A stretch of 64,000 nucleotides of DNA from assembly GCF_003264115.1 (NCBI RefSeq), contig NZ_CP021912.1, forward strand, positions 620,001 to 684,000, read 5' to 3'. This DNA is from Erythrobacter sp. KY5. GTDB taxonomy: Bacteria; Pseudomonadota; Alphaproteobacteria; Sphingomonadales; Sphingomonadaceae. Positions 51,894-61,196 of the stretch are shown here, in pieces. The translations under genes and the position numbers were made by a program. The notes beneath the pieces are model-generated. The model saw only the letters and a program-made list of their open reading frames with translations. It made no database searches and was not told the origin of the DNA. Position 1 is the stretch's first letter; the number at the start of each line of letters is the position of its first letter.

Positions 51894-52580
51894 ATGGAAA
51901 ACGACACGCAAAGTGCAGCAAGCCGTCTGGCCGAGGTTGAAAGCAACATCGCGCGCATGTGCAAGCCCGCCCGCCGCGAGCCTGCGGATGTTACGCTCAT
52001 CGCGGTGAGCAAGACGCATCCGTCCGAGAGGATCAAACCGGTACTTGAGGCCGGACACCGGGTGTTTGGCGAAAACCGCGTACAGGAAGCGCAGGAGAAA
52101 TGGTCTGCCTTGCGCGAATCCTATCCGGAGGTGGAGCTTCACCTCATCGGGCAGCTTCAATCGAACAAGGCCGAAGACGCGGTCGAGCTGTTCGATGTGA
52201 TCCATTCGCTTGATCGCCCAAGCCTCTTGAAGGCGCTTGCCAAGGCGATGGACAAGGCGGGGAGGCGCATACCCTGCTTCGTGCAGGTCAATATCGGGGA
52301 CGAGGATCAGAAGGGCGGTTGCCCGATCGCTGAGCTTCCCGGATTTCTCGACAAGACACGCGCGGCAGGTGTGCCGATCGCGGGCCTGATGTGCCTTCCG
52401 CCTGCCGACACCGAAGCGGCACCCTTCTTCGCGTTCCTTGCAAAGCTGGCGAAGGATAACGGGCTCACCGGCGACGAAGGCGGTCTTTCGATGGGTATGA
52501 GCGGCGATTATGAAACGGCTGTGCAGCTGGGCGCGACCCATGTGCGTGTGGGCACGGCCCTCTTCGGAGCGCGCGGGTGA
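51894..52580 (+). CDS. yggS: PLP homeostasis protein YggS/PLPBP
   Basis: The 228-residue TIM-barrel PLP-binding protein has its cofactor lysine at Lys40 in LIAVSKTHP, then FGENRVQEAQEKW, HLIGQLQSNKAEDAV, VNIGDEDQKGG and the terminal phosphate-binding SMGMSGDYETAVQLGATHVRVGTALFG. Family members balance free pyridoxal phosphate and affect amino-acid metabolism without known catalysis. The frame is open far upstream, but ATG 51894 gives the family length. It is coupled to the next gene by GTGA. Confidence 0.95.
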   Translation: MENDTQSAASRLAEVESNIARMCKPARREPADVTLIAVSKTHPSERIKPVLEAGHRVFGENRVQEAQEKWSALRESYPEVELHLIGQLQSNKAEDAVELFDVIHSLDRPSLLKALAKAMDKAGRRIPCFVQVNIGDEDQKGGCPIAELPGFLDKTRAAGVPIAGLMCLPPADTEAAPFFAFLAKLAKDNGLTGDEGGLSMGMSGDYETAVQLGATHVRVGTALFGARG

Positions 52581-53044
52581 CGGGCGATGCAAACGGGGCA
52601 GTTGCACAATTCCGCACGAGCTGGCTGCCTGTTCTGAACGACGGGGCCGCCACGCTTCTCATCCATGTCGAAGGCGAGGGAGAGATCGCTCCGCACACTC
52701 TTATCGCCGACAATTTCGTCGGAGAGTACGGGTACAGGCGCATCGGGTTCAACTGGGAATTGCTGGACGCGTCTCCCGATGCGCAAGGCTCGCGGGCGGC
52801 GGAGCATCAACTGGTAGAGGCGCTCTCGAAGAACATCGCCAATCCCAGCAAGCAATGGCTTTCCAAGAAAAGCGCAAGCGCCTGTGCGAAAGAATTCCTC
52901 GCGCTGTTCAGACCAGAGGACAGGACGGTTGTTTCAAACCGATATGACGGGTTGTGGAATCCCATTTCCCAAGCTTCAAACGAATGGGCATTTGTCGGGT
53001 TCGACCGCCAGCTGAGCGTGCTTCTGCTAATCACCGAAGACTAA
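52577..53044 (+). CDS. Uncharacterised protein downstream of yggS
   Basis: The 155-residue soluble protein starts at a GTG overlapping the yggS stop by four bases. It has a mixed alpha/beta look (VAQFRTSWLPVLNDGAATLLIHVEGEGEI is split by short turns; WAFVGFDRQLSVLLLITED ends it). I recognise no family, signal peptide or membrane segment. Translational coupling suggests the same regulation as yggS. A bidirectional terminator follows within 15 bp. Confidence 0.65.
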   Translation: MTGDANGAVAQFRTSWLPVLNDGAATLLIHVEGEGEIAPHTLIADNFVGEYGYRRIGFNWELLDASPDAQGSRAAEHQLVEALSKNIANPSKQWLSKKSASACAKEFLALFRPEDRTVVSNRYDGLWNPISQASNEWAFVGFDRQLSVLLLITED

Positions 53045-53055
53045 GAACGCCCACG

Positions 53056-53092
53056 AAAAAGGGCGCCCCGTTTCCGGAGCGCCCCCTTTTGG
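53056..53092. terminator. Bidirectional Rho-independent terminator
   Basis: GGGCGC (53061-53066) pairs with GCGCCC (53079-53084), with inner CCG/CGG pairing around a TTTC loop. AAAAA precedes the stem and CTTTT follows it, so it can stop transcription from yggS and its partner on the plus strand and from the TonB receptor gene on the minus strand. Confidence 0.85.
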
Positions 53093-53114
53093 TTTCATAA
53101 CCGATGCTGTTCGA

Positions 53115-55454
53115 TCAGAACTCGAACAGCGCCTCGATACCGATGTTCCGGCCGCGCTGCAGCGGCGAAAGCGTGCCGCCTGCCGGGAAGGCGCCGAAGG
53201 GCTGCGGGTTGCCGGTCGACAGCGGACCGCCGAACGGCAACTGGGTGTCGCCGCCCGCCTGCACCTCGTCGAACAGGTTGCGCCCGTAAAGCGAAAGCGA
53301 GAAGCCTTCGATGGGCGTTACCCAGGTTACGTTCGCCTCGAGGTTCGAGATATCCTGAATCCAGCCGAGATTGTCGTCGGTGTAGGCGAATTCGTCACGA
53401 TACTGATAGTTCACGCGGGTGAGGATTTCGCTCTCTCCCAGGAACAGTTCGTGGATGAGGCCCACACCCCAGGTGACTTCCGGCACACGGGGCTGACGCA
53501 GCGACAGATCGGTATCGTCGATGACGCCATCGCCCGAAATGTCGAACAGGATGGTGTCGTAATCGTCGTCGATCAGGCCGATATTGGCTGTGAAGATCAA
53601 CGAATCCGAAACGCGCATGCGCCCTTCGGCTTCGAAACCGGTGATCGTCGCATCGGCGGTGTTCAGGATGTTCTGCACCACGCCTGCACCCGGATCAGCG
53701 AGGTTGACCTCGCGCTGCATGTTGTCGACCTTGGTGATGTAACCTGCCAGGTTGAGCGTGAAGGTACCATCATCGGTCTGGAACTTGCCGCCCAGCTCAT
53801 AAGTGTCCACGCGCTCTTCGTCGAAGAACAGGTCGCCGGTCGCCGCGAAGGCGCGGTTGAACACCGGAATGTTCGTGATGCGGAAGTTGTAGCCGCCCGA
53901 ACGGAAGCCGCGGCTCCAGTGGCCATAGACCTGATTGTTGCCGAATTCGTATTGCAGACCCAGCTTCGGCGAGAGGTTGCGAAAACGCACATCGTCGATG
54001 AAGCCGTCGGTTTCGGTCGCCGGGTCGAAGGGCTGGGTACCGGTCGGGCAAGTGCCCGCAACCACCGAACACGGCGCACGCGGCGTGATATAGGTGACGG
54101 CTGCGTCCTTGGTTTCCTGGTTCCAGCGAATACCCGCGATCAGCGAAAGGTCGTCGATGAACTCCCACTCGGCATTGGCGAAAACGCCGATCACTTCGTG
54201 ATCCTGGCGCCCACCGCCGAAGAAGACGGGAGGCTGGAGCGCAACCGGCAGGTCGCGGCGCAGCTCGCGGCTTTCGTCATAGGCCAGCGACTGGTCGAAC
54301 CAGAAACCGCCAACCGTCAGGTCAAGCCGGTCGAACGACATTGCGTAGCGCAACTCGTTCGAGAACTGCTCCTGCTCGGTCAGAGTGTTCGAGTGGAACA
54401 GGAACACCGGGGTCGAATCGATATCGCCGCGCGTGCTCGCCGTGTAGTCGCGATAGCCGAAGATGTTGGTCAGCGTACCGGGACCGACATCCCATTCCGC
54501 AGTGAACGAGCCGGTCCAGATCTCGTTGGCGTAAAAGCCCGGCTCGTCGATCGCGAAGTCAAACGTGTCGCGGCGGAAGAAACCGCGGTTCTGGCCTGAG
54601 GGCCCGTCGCCATCACTCTCGAAATAGTCGAGCTTGGCGCGCAGCATCAGGTCGCCGAAGCGTCCTTCCAGTGCACCGCGAATGATCGTCGTTTCCGCTG
54701 CGCCGTGGTTCGAACCGTCGAACAGGTTTGTGAAATAGCCTTCATCGTTGTTGTAATAGGCGCCAACCTTGAACAGCAACACGTCCTCGACCAGGGGTCC
54801 GGACACGACGCCGCTGACAGTGTAGTTCGCGCCGCCGCGACCACCATCGACCAGAGGACCGTCGACCGCTGCGCGGATCTTTCCGGTGAATTCCTCGGTC
54901 GGGTTGCCGGTGTTGATGACCACCGCGCCGCCGGTCACGTTACGGCCGAACAGGACGCCCTGCGGCCCGCGAAGAATCTCGACGCTGTCGAGATCGAACA
55001 GGTCGAACACCACGCCGCCATTGATGCCGAGATAGACGCCGTCGACGAAAACGCCGACAGTCGGGTCGATGGACGGGATCGACGAGTTGATGCCCAGGCC
55101 GCGCACAGAGAAGTTTGCAGTGCCGCGGCTGGTCCCGATCTGGTCAAGGCTGACGTTGGGAGCCTGGAATTGCAGACCCTGAATATCGCGGATCTTGTAA
55201 GCTTCGAGGGTGTCCGCGTTGAACGCCGTTACCGCGAGCGCGACGTCCTGCACGTCTTCGGGGTCGCGCGTCTTTGTGCCGGTGACGATGATGTTGCCGA
55301 TCGTATCGAGCGCGCTTTCACGCTGCTGCGGTTCCTCGGCCTGGTCGGTCTCGGTCTGCGTGTCGTTGGTTTGTGCTAGGGCTGCAAAGGGGGTTGCCGC
55401 GCACGAGCAAAGCAGAAGCGCGGCGAAGGGCCGCGCCGGGGTACGATAAGCCAT
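53115..55454 (-). CDS. TonB-dependent outer-membrane receptor
   Basis: The 779-residue receptor has a signal peptide (cleavage near ALAQTND), a TonB-box-like DTIGNIIVTGTKTRD, and a plug with VALAVTAFNADTLEAYKIRDI and RGPQGVLFGRNVTGGAVVINTG, the pattern of the large sphingomonad receptor group. The barrel ends in IGIEALFEF with terminal Phe. Such receptors take up siderophores, vitamins, saccharides or aromatics; no neighbour reveals the ligand. ATG 55454 has AGGAGAGGA upstream, so I reject the adjacent TTG. Confidence 0.9.
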   Translation of the reverse strand: MAYRTPARPFAALLLCSCAATPFAALAQTNDTQTETDQAEEPQQRESALDTIGNIIVTGTKTRDPEDVQDVALAVTAFNADTLEAYKIRDIQGLQFQAPNVSLDQIGTSRGTANFSVRGLGINSSIPSIDPTVGVFVDGVYLGINGGVVFDLFDLDSVEILRGPQGVLFGRNVTGGAVVINTGNPTEEFTGKIRAAVDGPLVDGGRGGANYTVSGVVSGPLVEDVLLFKVGAYYNNDEGYFTNLFDGSNHGAAETTIIRGALEGRFGDLMLRAKLDYFESDGDGPSGQNRGFFRRDTFDFAIDEPGFYANEIWTGSFTAEWDVGPGTLTNIFGYRDYTASTRGDIDSTPVFLFHSNTLTEQEQFSNELRYAMSFDRLDLTVGGFWFDQSLAYDESRELRRDLPVALQPPVFFGGGRQDHEVIGVFANAEWEFIDDLSLIAGIRWNQETKDAAVTYITPRAPCSVVAGTCPTGTQPFDPATETDGFIDDVRFRNLSPKLGLQYEFGNNQVYGHWSRGFRSGGYNFRITNIPVFNRAFAATGDLFFDEERVDTYELGGKFQTDDGTFTLNLAGYITKVDNMQREVNLADPGAGVVQNILNTADATITGFEAEGRMRVSDSLIFTANIGLIDDDYDTILFDISGDGVIDDTDLSLRQPRVPEVTWGVGLIHELFLGESEILTRVNYQYRDEFAYTDDNLGWIQDISNLEANVTWVTPIEGFSLSLYGRNLFDEVQAGGDTQLPFGGPLSTGNPQPFGAFPAGGTLSPLQRGRNIGIEALFEF

Positions 55455-55571
55455 CAATTTCCTCTCCTGACGTAGGGGAAGATGGCTCTAGAAAATCAGT
55501 AGCGCATGTGCAACTTATTTAGTTATGCGCTTGTCGAAAGCCATCGGCACTTGGTCCGATCAGCCACAGTC

Positions 55572-58346
55572 TCAGGCGTTTTCGTGCAGCCTTTGTCGCT
55601 GATCGCTGGCAGCATCGAGCAGGCTTGCCTCTATCTCGGCAAGGCGTTCGGGCGCGGTCACTTTCGAGCCGGTAAGGTCGGTCACGTAAAACGTGTCAGC
55701 TGCGCTTTCGCCATAAGCGGTGATGTGCGCAGACTGAACGATCAGGTTCGCCTTGTAGAGCGCGTGAGCGAGCCGGTTGAGCAGCGCCGGGCGATCGCGT
55801 GCGGTGACCTCTATCACAGTGAAATGGTTCGATGCCGAATTGTCGAAATTGACTTGCGGAGCGACCGCAAACGCCTTTGCCCGCGAATGAGCGAGAGGTC
55901 GCGCTGCAAGCTTGGGTACCAGCTCGACCTGCGCCAGCAAAGCGTCGCGAATTCCCTGCTTCAGCCGGGCAATCTGCGCATCCTCGCGAAAGGGTTGCGC
56001 GTGGAGGTCCTGCACAAGGAAGTTGTCGATTGCATAGCCGTTGAGCGCCGTGTGGATGCGGGCATCGATTATGTTCGCGCCGGCAAGGTGAATGCCGCCT
56101 GCGATGCGATAGAACAGACCGGGATGGTCGGCGGCGATGACGCTGACCAATGTCGCGCCGCGCTCCTCATCGACCTCGCAATGGATCGAGAGCTGCTCTT
56201 CAATGCGGCGGGCTTCCTCGTACTGGATAAGGTTCTTGGCGATGATATCGACCGGCTCAGCGATCCAGAATGCATCGGCCAGAATCTCGCCGACCTGTTC
56301 GACCAGATATGCCTTGTCGCCAAGCATATCGGCCACGGCCTCGCGCTTGGCGTTGACCTGTGCCTTTCGCCCCTTGCGCTTGTGGCCGAGGCGCAGGCGT
56401 TCTTGCGCTGCGTCGTAGAGCTCGCCCAGCAGCTGACCTTTCCAGCTGTTCCACGTACCCGGACCCACGGCGCGGATATCGACGCAGGTCAGGATCGCCA
56501 GATTACGCAGCCGTTCGAGCGAGCGGACCTCGCTGACGAAATCCTCGATTGTCTTGGGGTCTGTAAGGTCGCGCTTCTGCGCGGTCGAACTCATCAGCAG
56601 GTGTTGCAGCACGAGCCATTCGACGAGCTCGGTTTCTTTTTCATCGAGCCCGAAGCGCGGGCACAGCCGTGTTGCGACCTGAGCGCCAAGGACCGAATGG
56701 TCGCCGCCGCGACCCTTGGCGATATCGTGCAACAGCACCGCAACATAGATCGCACGGCGAGAGGCAACCTTGTGGATCTCGCGGGTCGCGCGCGGATGGT
56801 CTTTTTCAAGCAGGCCGCGTTCAATCTGTGAGAGCAGACCGATCGCGCGGATCGTGTGTTCGTCGACAGTATAGTGGTGATACATGTCGAACTGCATCTG
56901 CGCGTTGACCTTGCCAAAGTCGGGCACAAAGCGACCGAATACACCCGCCTCATTCATCCAGCGCAGCGCGGTTTCAGGATCCTTGCGACCTCCCAGCAGG
57001 TCGAGGAACAATGCATTGGCGCGCTTGTCCCGGCGCACCTCGGCATCGATCAGCTTCGCATCGCGGTCCGTCTGTCGCATCGTTTCAGGGTGTATTTCGA
57101 GCCCTTCGGCTTCCGCGATCTGAAAGATTTCGATCAGGCGGACCGGGTCGTCCTCAAACCATTTGTCTCCGGGTGCCTTGATCCGCCCGCCCTGCACGAC
57201 ATAGCCCTTGAGGAAGCGCGGTCTCGCGCTCCAGCCGGCGAAAAACCCTGTGCGGGTGCGTTTCTTCGCGTGCTCGTCATCAAGGTGAGCGAGAAACACG
57301 CCGGTCAGGCTACCGACCCGCTTTGCCTGCATGAAGTAATATTGCATGAACCGTTCGACCGCGCTTTTGCCGGGGCGGTCGGCGTAGTTCATGCGTTCGG
57401 CGATCTGGCGTTGCAGGTCGAAAGTCAGGCGATCTTCCGCCCGGCCCGTCAGCACATGCATGTGGCAGCGCACGGCGAGCAGGAACCCCTCCGCGCGGCG
57501 GAAGCTGCGATATTCAGCGGCAGTCAGCAGGCCGACATCGACCAGATCAGCGGCGCTGTCGACGCGGTGCATGAACTTGCCGATCCAATACAGTGTCTGC
57601 AGGTCGCGCAGACCGCCTTTGCCCTCTTTCACATTGGGTTCGACGACATAACGGCTGTCGCCCATGCGCTTGTGCCGCTGGTTTCGTTCTTCCAGCTTCT
57701 GGCTGAGGAATTGCCGTTCGTTCCCGCGAGCGACCTCTGCCCAGAAACGTTGACGCAGCTCCTCGTAGACTTCCTGGTCACCCCAGACGAAGCGCCCTTC
57801 CAGAAGGGCGGTCCTGATGGTGAGGTCTTCCTTTGCCATCCGCATCGTATCGGCGACGGTGCGGCTGGAATGACCGACCTTGAGCCCCAGATCCCACAAC
57901 AGGTAGAGCATCGCCTCGATCACCTGCTCGCACCAGGGCGAGCGTTTCATCGGGGTAATGAAGGCGATATCGACGTCAGACTGGGGCGCCATCTCAGCGC
58001 GGCCGTAGCCTCCGACGGCGAGGATCGCGAGACGTTCGGCGGTGGTGCGATTGCCAGCCGGAAACATATGGCCTGTCACATAATCATGGATCACGCGGAT
58101 CAATTGATCGGTCAGGAAAGCATAGCCGAGCGTGATCTCGTGCCCGGCTGAAGGTTTCTCGATCAGCCGATCTTCAAGCTCGCTGCGCCCGTCTGCCAAC
58201 GCCTTTTGCAGCAGCTTGAGGATATGAGGGCGCGCTTTATCGCGGTGCTCGTCGCTGAGCGCTGCGATGTCTCCTGTCAGAGCGCGCCGGTCGATGATGG
58301 CGCGCTGACGAGGGACGCGGCGACTGGGAAGGCTCCAGTCAGTCAC
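55572..58346 (-). CDS. glnD: PII uridylyltransferase/uridylyl-removing enzyme
   Basis: The 924-residue bifunctional nitrogen sensor has a nucleotidyltransferase domain (VGGYGRAEMAPQSDVDIAF, metal Asp ~124 and 126), a GlnE-like helical region, an HD domain (RAIYVAVLLHDIAKGRGGDHSVLG) for deuridylylation and two C-terminal ACT domains (TLVSVIAADHPGLFYRI; TVIEVTARDRPALLNRL) that bind glutamine. It adds or removes UMP on PII proteins, which then tune glutamine synthetase. The start is GTG, 42 bp after the acyl-CoA synthetase stop. Full length and all domains present. Confidence 0.96.
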   Translation of the reverse strand: MTDWSLPSRRVPRQRAIIDRRALTGDIAALSDEHRDKARPHILKLLQKALADGRSELEDRLIEKPSAGHEITLGYAFLTDQLIRVIHDYVTGHMFPAGNRTTAERLAILAVGGYGRAEMAPQSDVDIAFITPMKRSPWCEQVIEAMLYLLWDLGLKVGHSSRTVADTMRMAKEDLTIRTALLEGRFVWGDQEVYEELRQRFWAEVARGNERQFLSQKLEERNQRHKRMGDSRYVVEPNVKEGKGGLRDLQTLYWIGKFMHRVDSAADLVDVGLLTAAEYRSFRRAEGFLLAVRCHMHVLTGRAEDRLTFDLQRQIAERMNYADRPGKSAVERFMQYYFMQAKRVGSLTGVFLAHLDDEHAKKRTRTGFFAGWSARPRFLKGYVVQGGRIKAPGDKWFEDDPVRLIEIFQIAEAEGLEIHPETMRQTDRDAKLIDAEVRRDKRANALFLDLLGGRKDPETALRWMNEAGVFGRFVPDFGKVNAQMQFDMYHHYTVDEHTIRAIGLLSQIERGLLEKDHPRATREIHKVASRRAIYVAVLLHDIAKGRGGDHSVLGAQVATRLCPRFGLDEKETELVEWLVLQHLLMSSTAQKRDLTDPKTIEDFVSEVRSLERLRNLAILTCVDIRAVGPGTWNSWKGQLLGELYDAAQERLRLGHKRKGRKAQVNAKREAVADMLGDKAYLVEQVGEILADAFWIAEPVDIIAKNLIQYEEARRIEEQLSIHCEVDEERGATLVSVIAADHPGLFYRIAGGIHLAGANIIDARIHTALNGYAIDNFLVQDLHAQPFREDAQIARLKQGIRDALLAQVELVPKLAARPLAHSRAKAFAVAPQVNFDNSASNHFTVIEVTARDRPALLNRLAHALYKANLIVQSAHITAYGESAADTFYVTDLTGSKVTAPERLAEIEASLLDAASDQRQRLHENA

Positions 58347-58388
58347 AGCGCCCCTCGCTCAGGCAATAAGGTTTGGCAGGTCCCCAGA

Positions 58389-60107
58389 TCAGGCAGCTGC
58401 AAGATGCCTGGTGTAAGTTTCGCGCAAGCTCTTCTTGTCGATCTTTTGCGTGCCAAGGCGTGGGAGCTGTTCATCGGTAACCCAGATATGCTCTTCGAGC
58501 GGCACCTTGAAGGGGGCAATGCGCGACAGCAGGAATTCGCGCAGCTGCGACGCCGAGATCGGATCGCGGCCATCTTTCACCCGGAAGATCGCGGCGGGCA
58601 CTTCGCCCATGCGTTCGTCCGGCAGGCCAAATACCGAGCATTCGGCGATATCGTCATGCGCGTAGATCGCGTCTTCGACCTCGATGCAGGTGATGTTTTC
58701 GCCGCCGCGGATGATGATGTCCTTCTTGCGGTCGACGATATAGAGATAGCCGTCTTCATCGACATAGCCGAGGTCGCCGGTGCGGAAGAACTGGTCTTGT
58801 GTGAAAGCAGCTTGCGTCGCTTCCTCATTGTTCCAGTAGCCGCGGAAATTGGCGACCGAGCGGATGCAGACCTCCGCAACGCTGCCCTGTGCAACCGGGT
58901 TGCCGTCATCGTCGAGAATGGCAAGCTCAACCAGCGGTTGCGAAGGACGCCCGGTAGAGCCCGGCTTCGCAAGGTAGTTTTCGTTGAAATTGCCGCAACC
59001 GACCGCGTTGGTTTCGGTAAGCCCGTATCCCAGCAGCGGGAACCCGCCCGGGAAGGCTTCCTTGATCTTGGTCACGTGCTCGATCGGGCGCGGGGCGCCG
59101 CCGGCGGCAAAGCTGCGGCAGGCGGAAAGGTCATATTGATCGCGGTTCGGGTGCGTGGCCATCTCGTAGCTCATCAGCGGGACGCCGACGAAATAGGTGA
59201 CCTTTTCCGCATCCATCAGGCGCAGCGCCTCCTCTGCGTCCCACTTGGGCATCAAGACGAGCTTGCGCGCAATGGCATAGGATTGCAGGAACAGCGGCAC
59301 TTCGCCAGTCACGTGGAACAGCGGGACCGCAACCAGCGCACAAGGCTGGGCGCTGACGTCCTCGCCCTGGCTTTCGAGCAGGATCTTGGCCATCGCGCTC
59401 TGGCTGACATAGCTCATCACGCCTGCGATCACGCCGCGGTGATCTGACCATGCGCCCTTTGAATTGCCGGTCGATCCCGAAGTGTAGAGGATCGTCGCAA
59501 GATCGTCAGGACCGAGCTGTCCCAGCATCTGCATCGCAACCGAGCTCGCTTGGTCAGCCGGAGCTTTCCAGACATTGGCAAGGCCTTCGGCCGGCGAATT
59601 GTGATCCATCATCACCAGCTTCGCGCCGTGTTCAGTTCCTTCGAGGCGCTTGGCGCGCCCGGCATCGGCGAGCACGATCTTGCACTCGGCAAGGCGGATG
59701 CCATAGGCGAGCTCTTCCCCGCCCCAGAAACCGTTCAGAAGCGTCACGCAGCCTCCGGCCATGGCGATGCCCATATAGGCGATCATCCAGTTGGCCGAGT
59801 TGCGCGCCGCGATCCCGATCCGGTCGCCTTTTTCGATGCCGTGTTCGGCCACGAGACTTTCTGCGACACACATCGCCGCGCCATAGGCTTCGCCGAAGGT
59901 CAGCCGCACATCGCCATCGACGATGAAGGGCACATCCTTATGTTCGTTGCAGAAGTGGGCGAAGTAATGCGCGAGCGTCGGAGGGGCGACCGTAAAGGCG
60001 GGCATCGGCGTTCCGTCGCGCTCATATGGCGTTGTGTGGAACGGCTGGCCCTCTTTGGTCAGCTCGGTCATGATTGCGTCCAGTGCATTGTCCAGCTGTG
60101 TGGGCAT
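58389..60107 (-). CDS. AMP-forming acyl-CoA synthetase
   Basis: The 572-residue ANL-superfamily enzyme has the P-loop YTSGSTGNSKGAW, VPLFHVTGEVP, the YGLTETNAVGCGN adenine-binding motif, FFRTGDLGYVDEDGYLYIVDRKKDII with the hinge aspartate/arginine, and the catalytic C-terminal lysine in LGTQKIDKKSLRE. It activates a carboxylic acid, probably a fatty or medium-chain acid, via an acyl-adenylate. GAAGGAG lies 11 bases before the ATG. It precedes glnD on the same strand, an association with no obvious metabolic meaning. Confidence 0.92.
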   Translation of the reverse strand: MPTQLDNALDAIMTELTKEGQPFHTTPYERDGTPMPAFTVAPPTLAHYFAHFCNEHKDVPFIVDGDVRLTFGEAYGAAMCVAESLVAEHGIEKGDRIGIAARNSANWMIAYMGIAMAGGCVTLLNGFWGGEELAYGIRLAECKIVLADAGRAKRLEGTEHGAKLVMMDHNSPAEGLANVWKAPADQASSVAMQMLGQLGPDDLATILYTSGSTGNSKGAWSDHRGVIAGVMSYVSQSAMAKILLESQGEDVSAQPCALVAVPLFHVTGEVPLFLQSYAIARKLVLMPKWDAEEALRLMDAEKVTYFVGVPLMSYEMATHPNRDQYDLSACRSFAAGGAPRPIEHVTKIKEAFPGGFPLLGYGLTETNAVGCGNFNENYLAKPGSTGRPSQPLVELAILDDDGNPVAQGSVAEVCIRSVANFRGYWNNEEATQAAFTQDQFFRTGDLGYVDEDGYLYIVDRKKDIIIRGGENITCIEVEDAIYAHDDIAECSVFGLPDERMGEVPAAIFRVKDGRDPISASQLREFLLSRIAPFKVPLEEHIWVTDEQLPRLGTQKIDKKSLRETYTRHLAAA

Positions 60108-60320
60108 GCGTGTCTCTCTCCTTCAGGTCGCCTCTTTGAGGGGCGAATTTTGCCTCTGCGATGCCGCAATCGGGGTTAGCGGCTTCCCATGTCTGTGTTC
60201 AGGCACGCCTGTCGGGTTTTGTCCGAGACACTTTCCCCCGGCCCCTTGCTGTGCCACAAGCCGCTTCAACACGTTAGCTGCGTCGATACGGCGTATCATT
60301 ACCATTAAGAGGTTCCACCC

Positions 60321-61196
60321 GTGCTGTCACTACTTGCTGCAAGCGGCGGCGCTGCTGACCCGATCTACTGGTCCGATCTGGGCCTGAGCCCCTATTTGTT
60401 CGAGATTGGCGGCTTTCAGCTGCGCTATTATTCGCTCGCTTATCTCCTGGGTGTGGTGTTCGCTTATTGGCACCTGTCCAAGATGATCAAGGCGCCCGGC
60501 GCACCCATGGCTCAGCGTCATGCGGACGATCTGTTCTTCTATTGCACGCTTGGCGTCATCATCGGCGGCAGGCTTGGCTATTCGATCTTCTATCAGCCCG
60601 ACCTGTGGTCGAACCCGCTCGACGTTCTGAAGCTGTGGGAAGGCGGGATGAGCTTCCATGGCGGGCTGATCGGCGTGCTGATCGCGATTGCGTGGGTGTC
60701 GCGCGGCGGTAATCTCTCTTTCCTGCGCGTATGCGATTACATCGCGGTCAATGTGCCGATGGGGATGCTGCTCGGGCGTCTGGCCAACTTCAACAACGGC
60801 GAATTGTGGGGCCGCGTGAGCGACGTGCCCTGGGCGATGGTGTTCCCGCGCGCTGGCGAAGTGGCGCGCCATCCCAGCCAGCTTTACCAGGCGGGTCTTG
60901 AAGGCCTCGCCTTGCTCATCATCCTGATGCTTTTGTTCTGGAAGACCAGGGCGCGCTACCGTCCGGGACTATTGGTGGGTGTCTTTACGCTTGGTATGGG
61001 ACTTGCGCGCTTCATTAACGAATTTTTCCGTGAGCCCGATGCACAACTGGCTGACTTTGCCGCGCGAACCGGGCTATCGATGGGTCAATGGCTAACAATA
61101 CCGCTGATACTGATTGGATTGATTGTCACGATCTACGCCGTGACGAGGAAGCCCGTGGGAACGGGAGCGGCGAGCGCGGCGGCCAATCCGGCCTAG
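60321..61196 (+). CDS. lgt: Prolipoprotein diacylglyceryl transferase
   Basis: The 291-residue inner-membrane enzyme attaches diacylglycerol to the lipobox cysteine of prolipoproteins, first step for the many lipoproteins encoded here. It has seven hydrophobic helices, GGRLGYSIFYQPD, MSFHGGLIGVLIAI and the signature LGRLANFNNGELWG, then FPRAGEVARHPSQLYQAGLEG and GLARFINEFFREPD. The start is GTG behind AAGAGG. The C-terminus (GTGAASAAANPA) is overlapped, out of frame, by the only conventional start of the next gene. Confidence 0.95.
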   Translation: MLSLLAASGGAADPIYWSDLGLSPYLFEIGGFQLRYYSLAYLLGVVFAYWHLSKMIKAPGAPMAQRHADDLFFYCTLGVIIGGRLGYSIFYQPDLWSNPLDVLKLWEGGMSFHGGLIGVLIAIAWVSRGGNLSFLRVCDYIAVNVPMGMLLGRLANFNNGELWGRVSDVPWAMVFPRAGEVARHPSQLYQAGLEGLALLIILMLLFWKTRARYRPGLLVGVFTLGMGLARFINEFFREPDAQLADFAARTGLSMGQWLTIPLILIGLIVTIYAVTRKPVGTGAASAAANPA

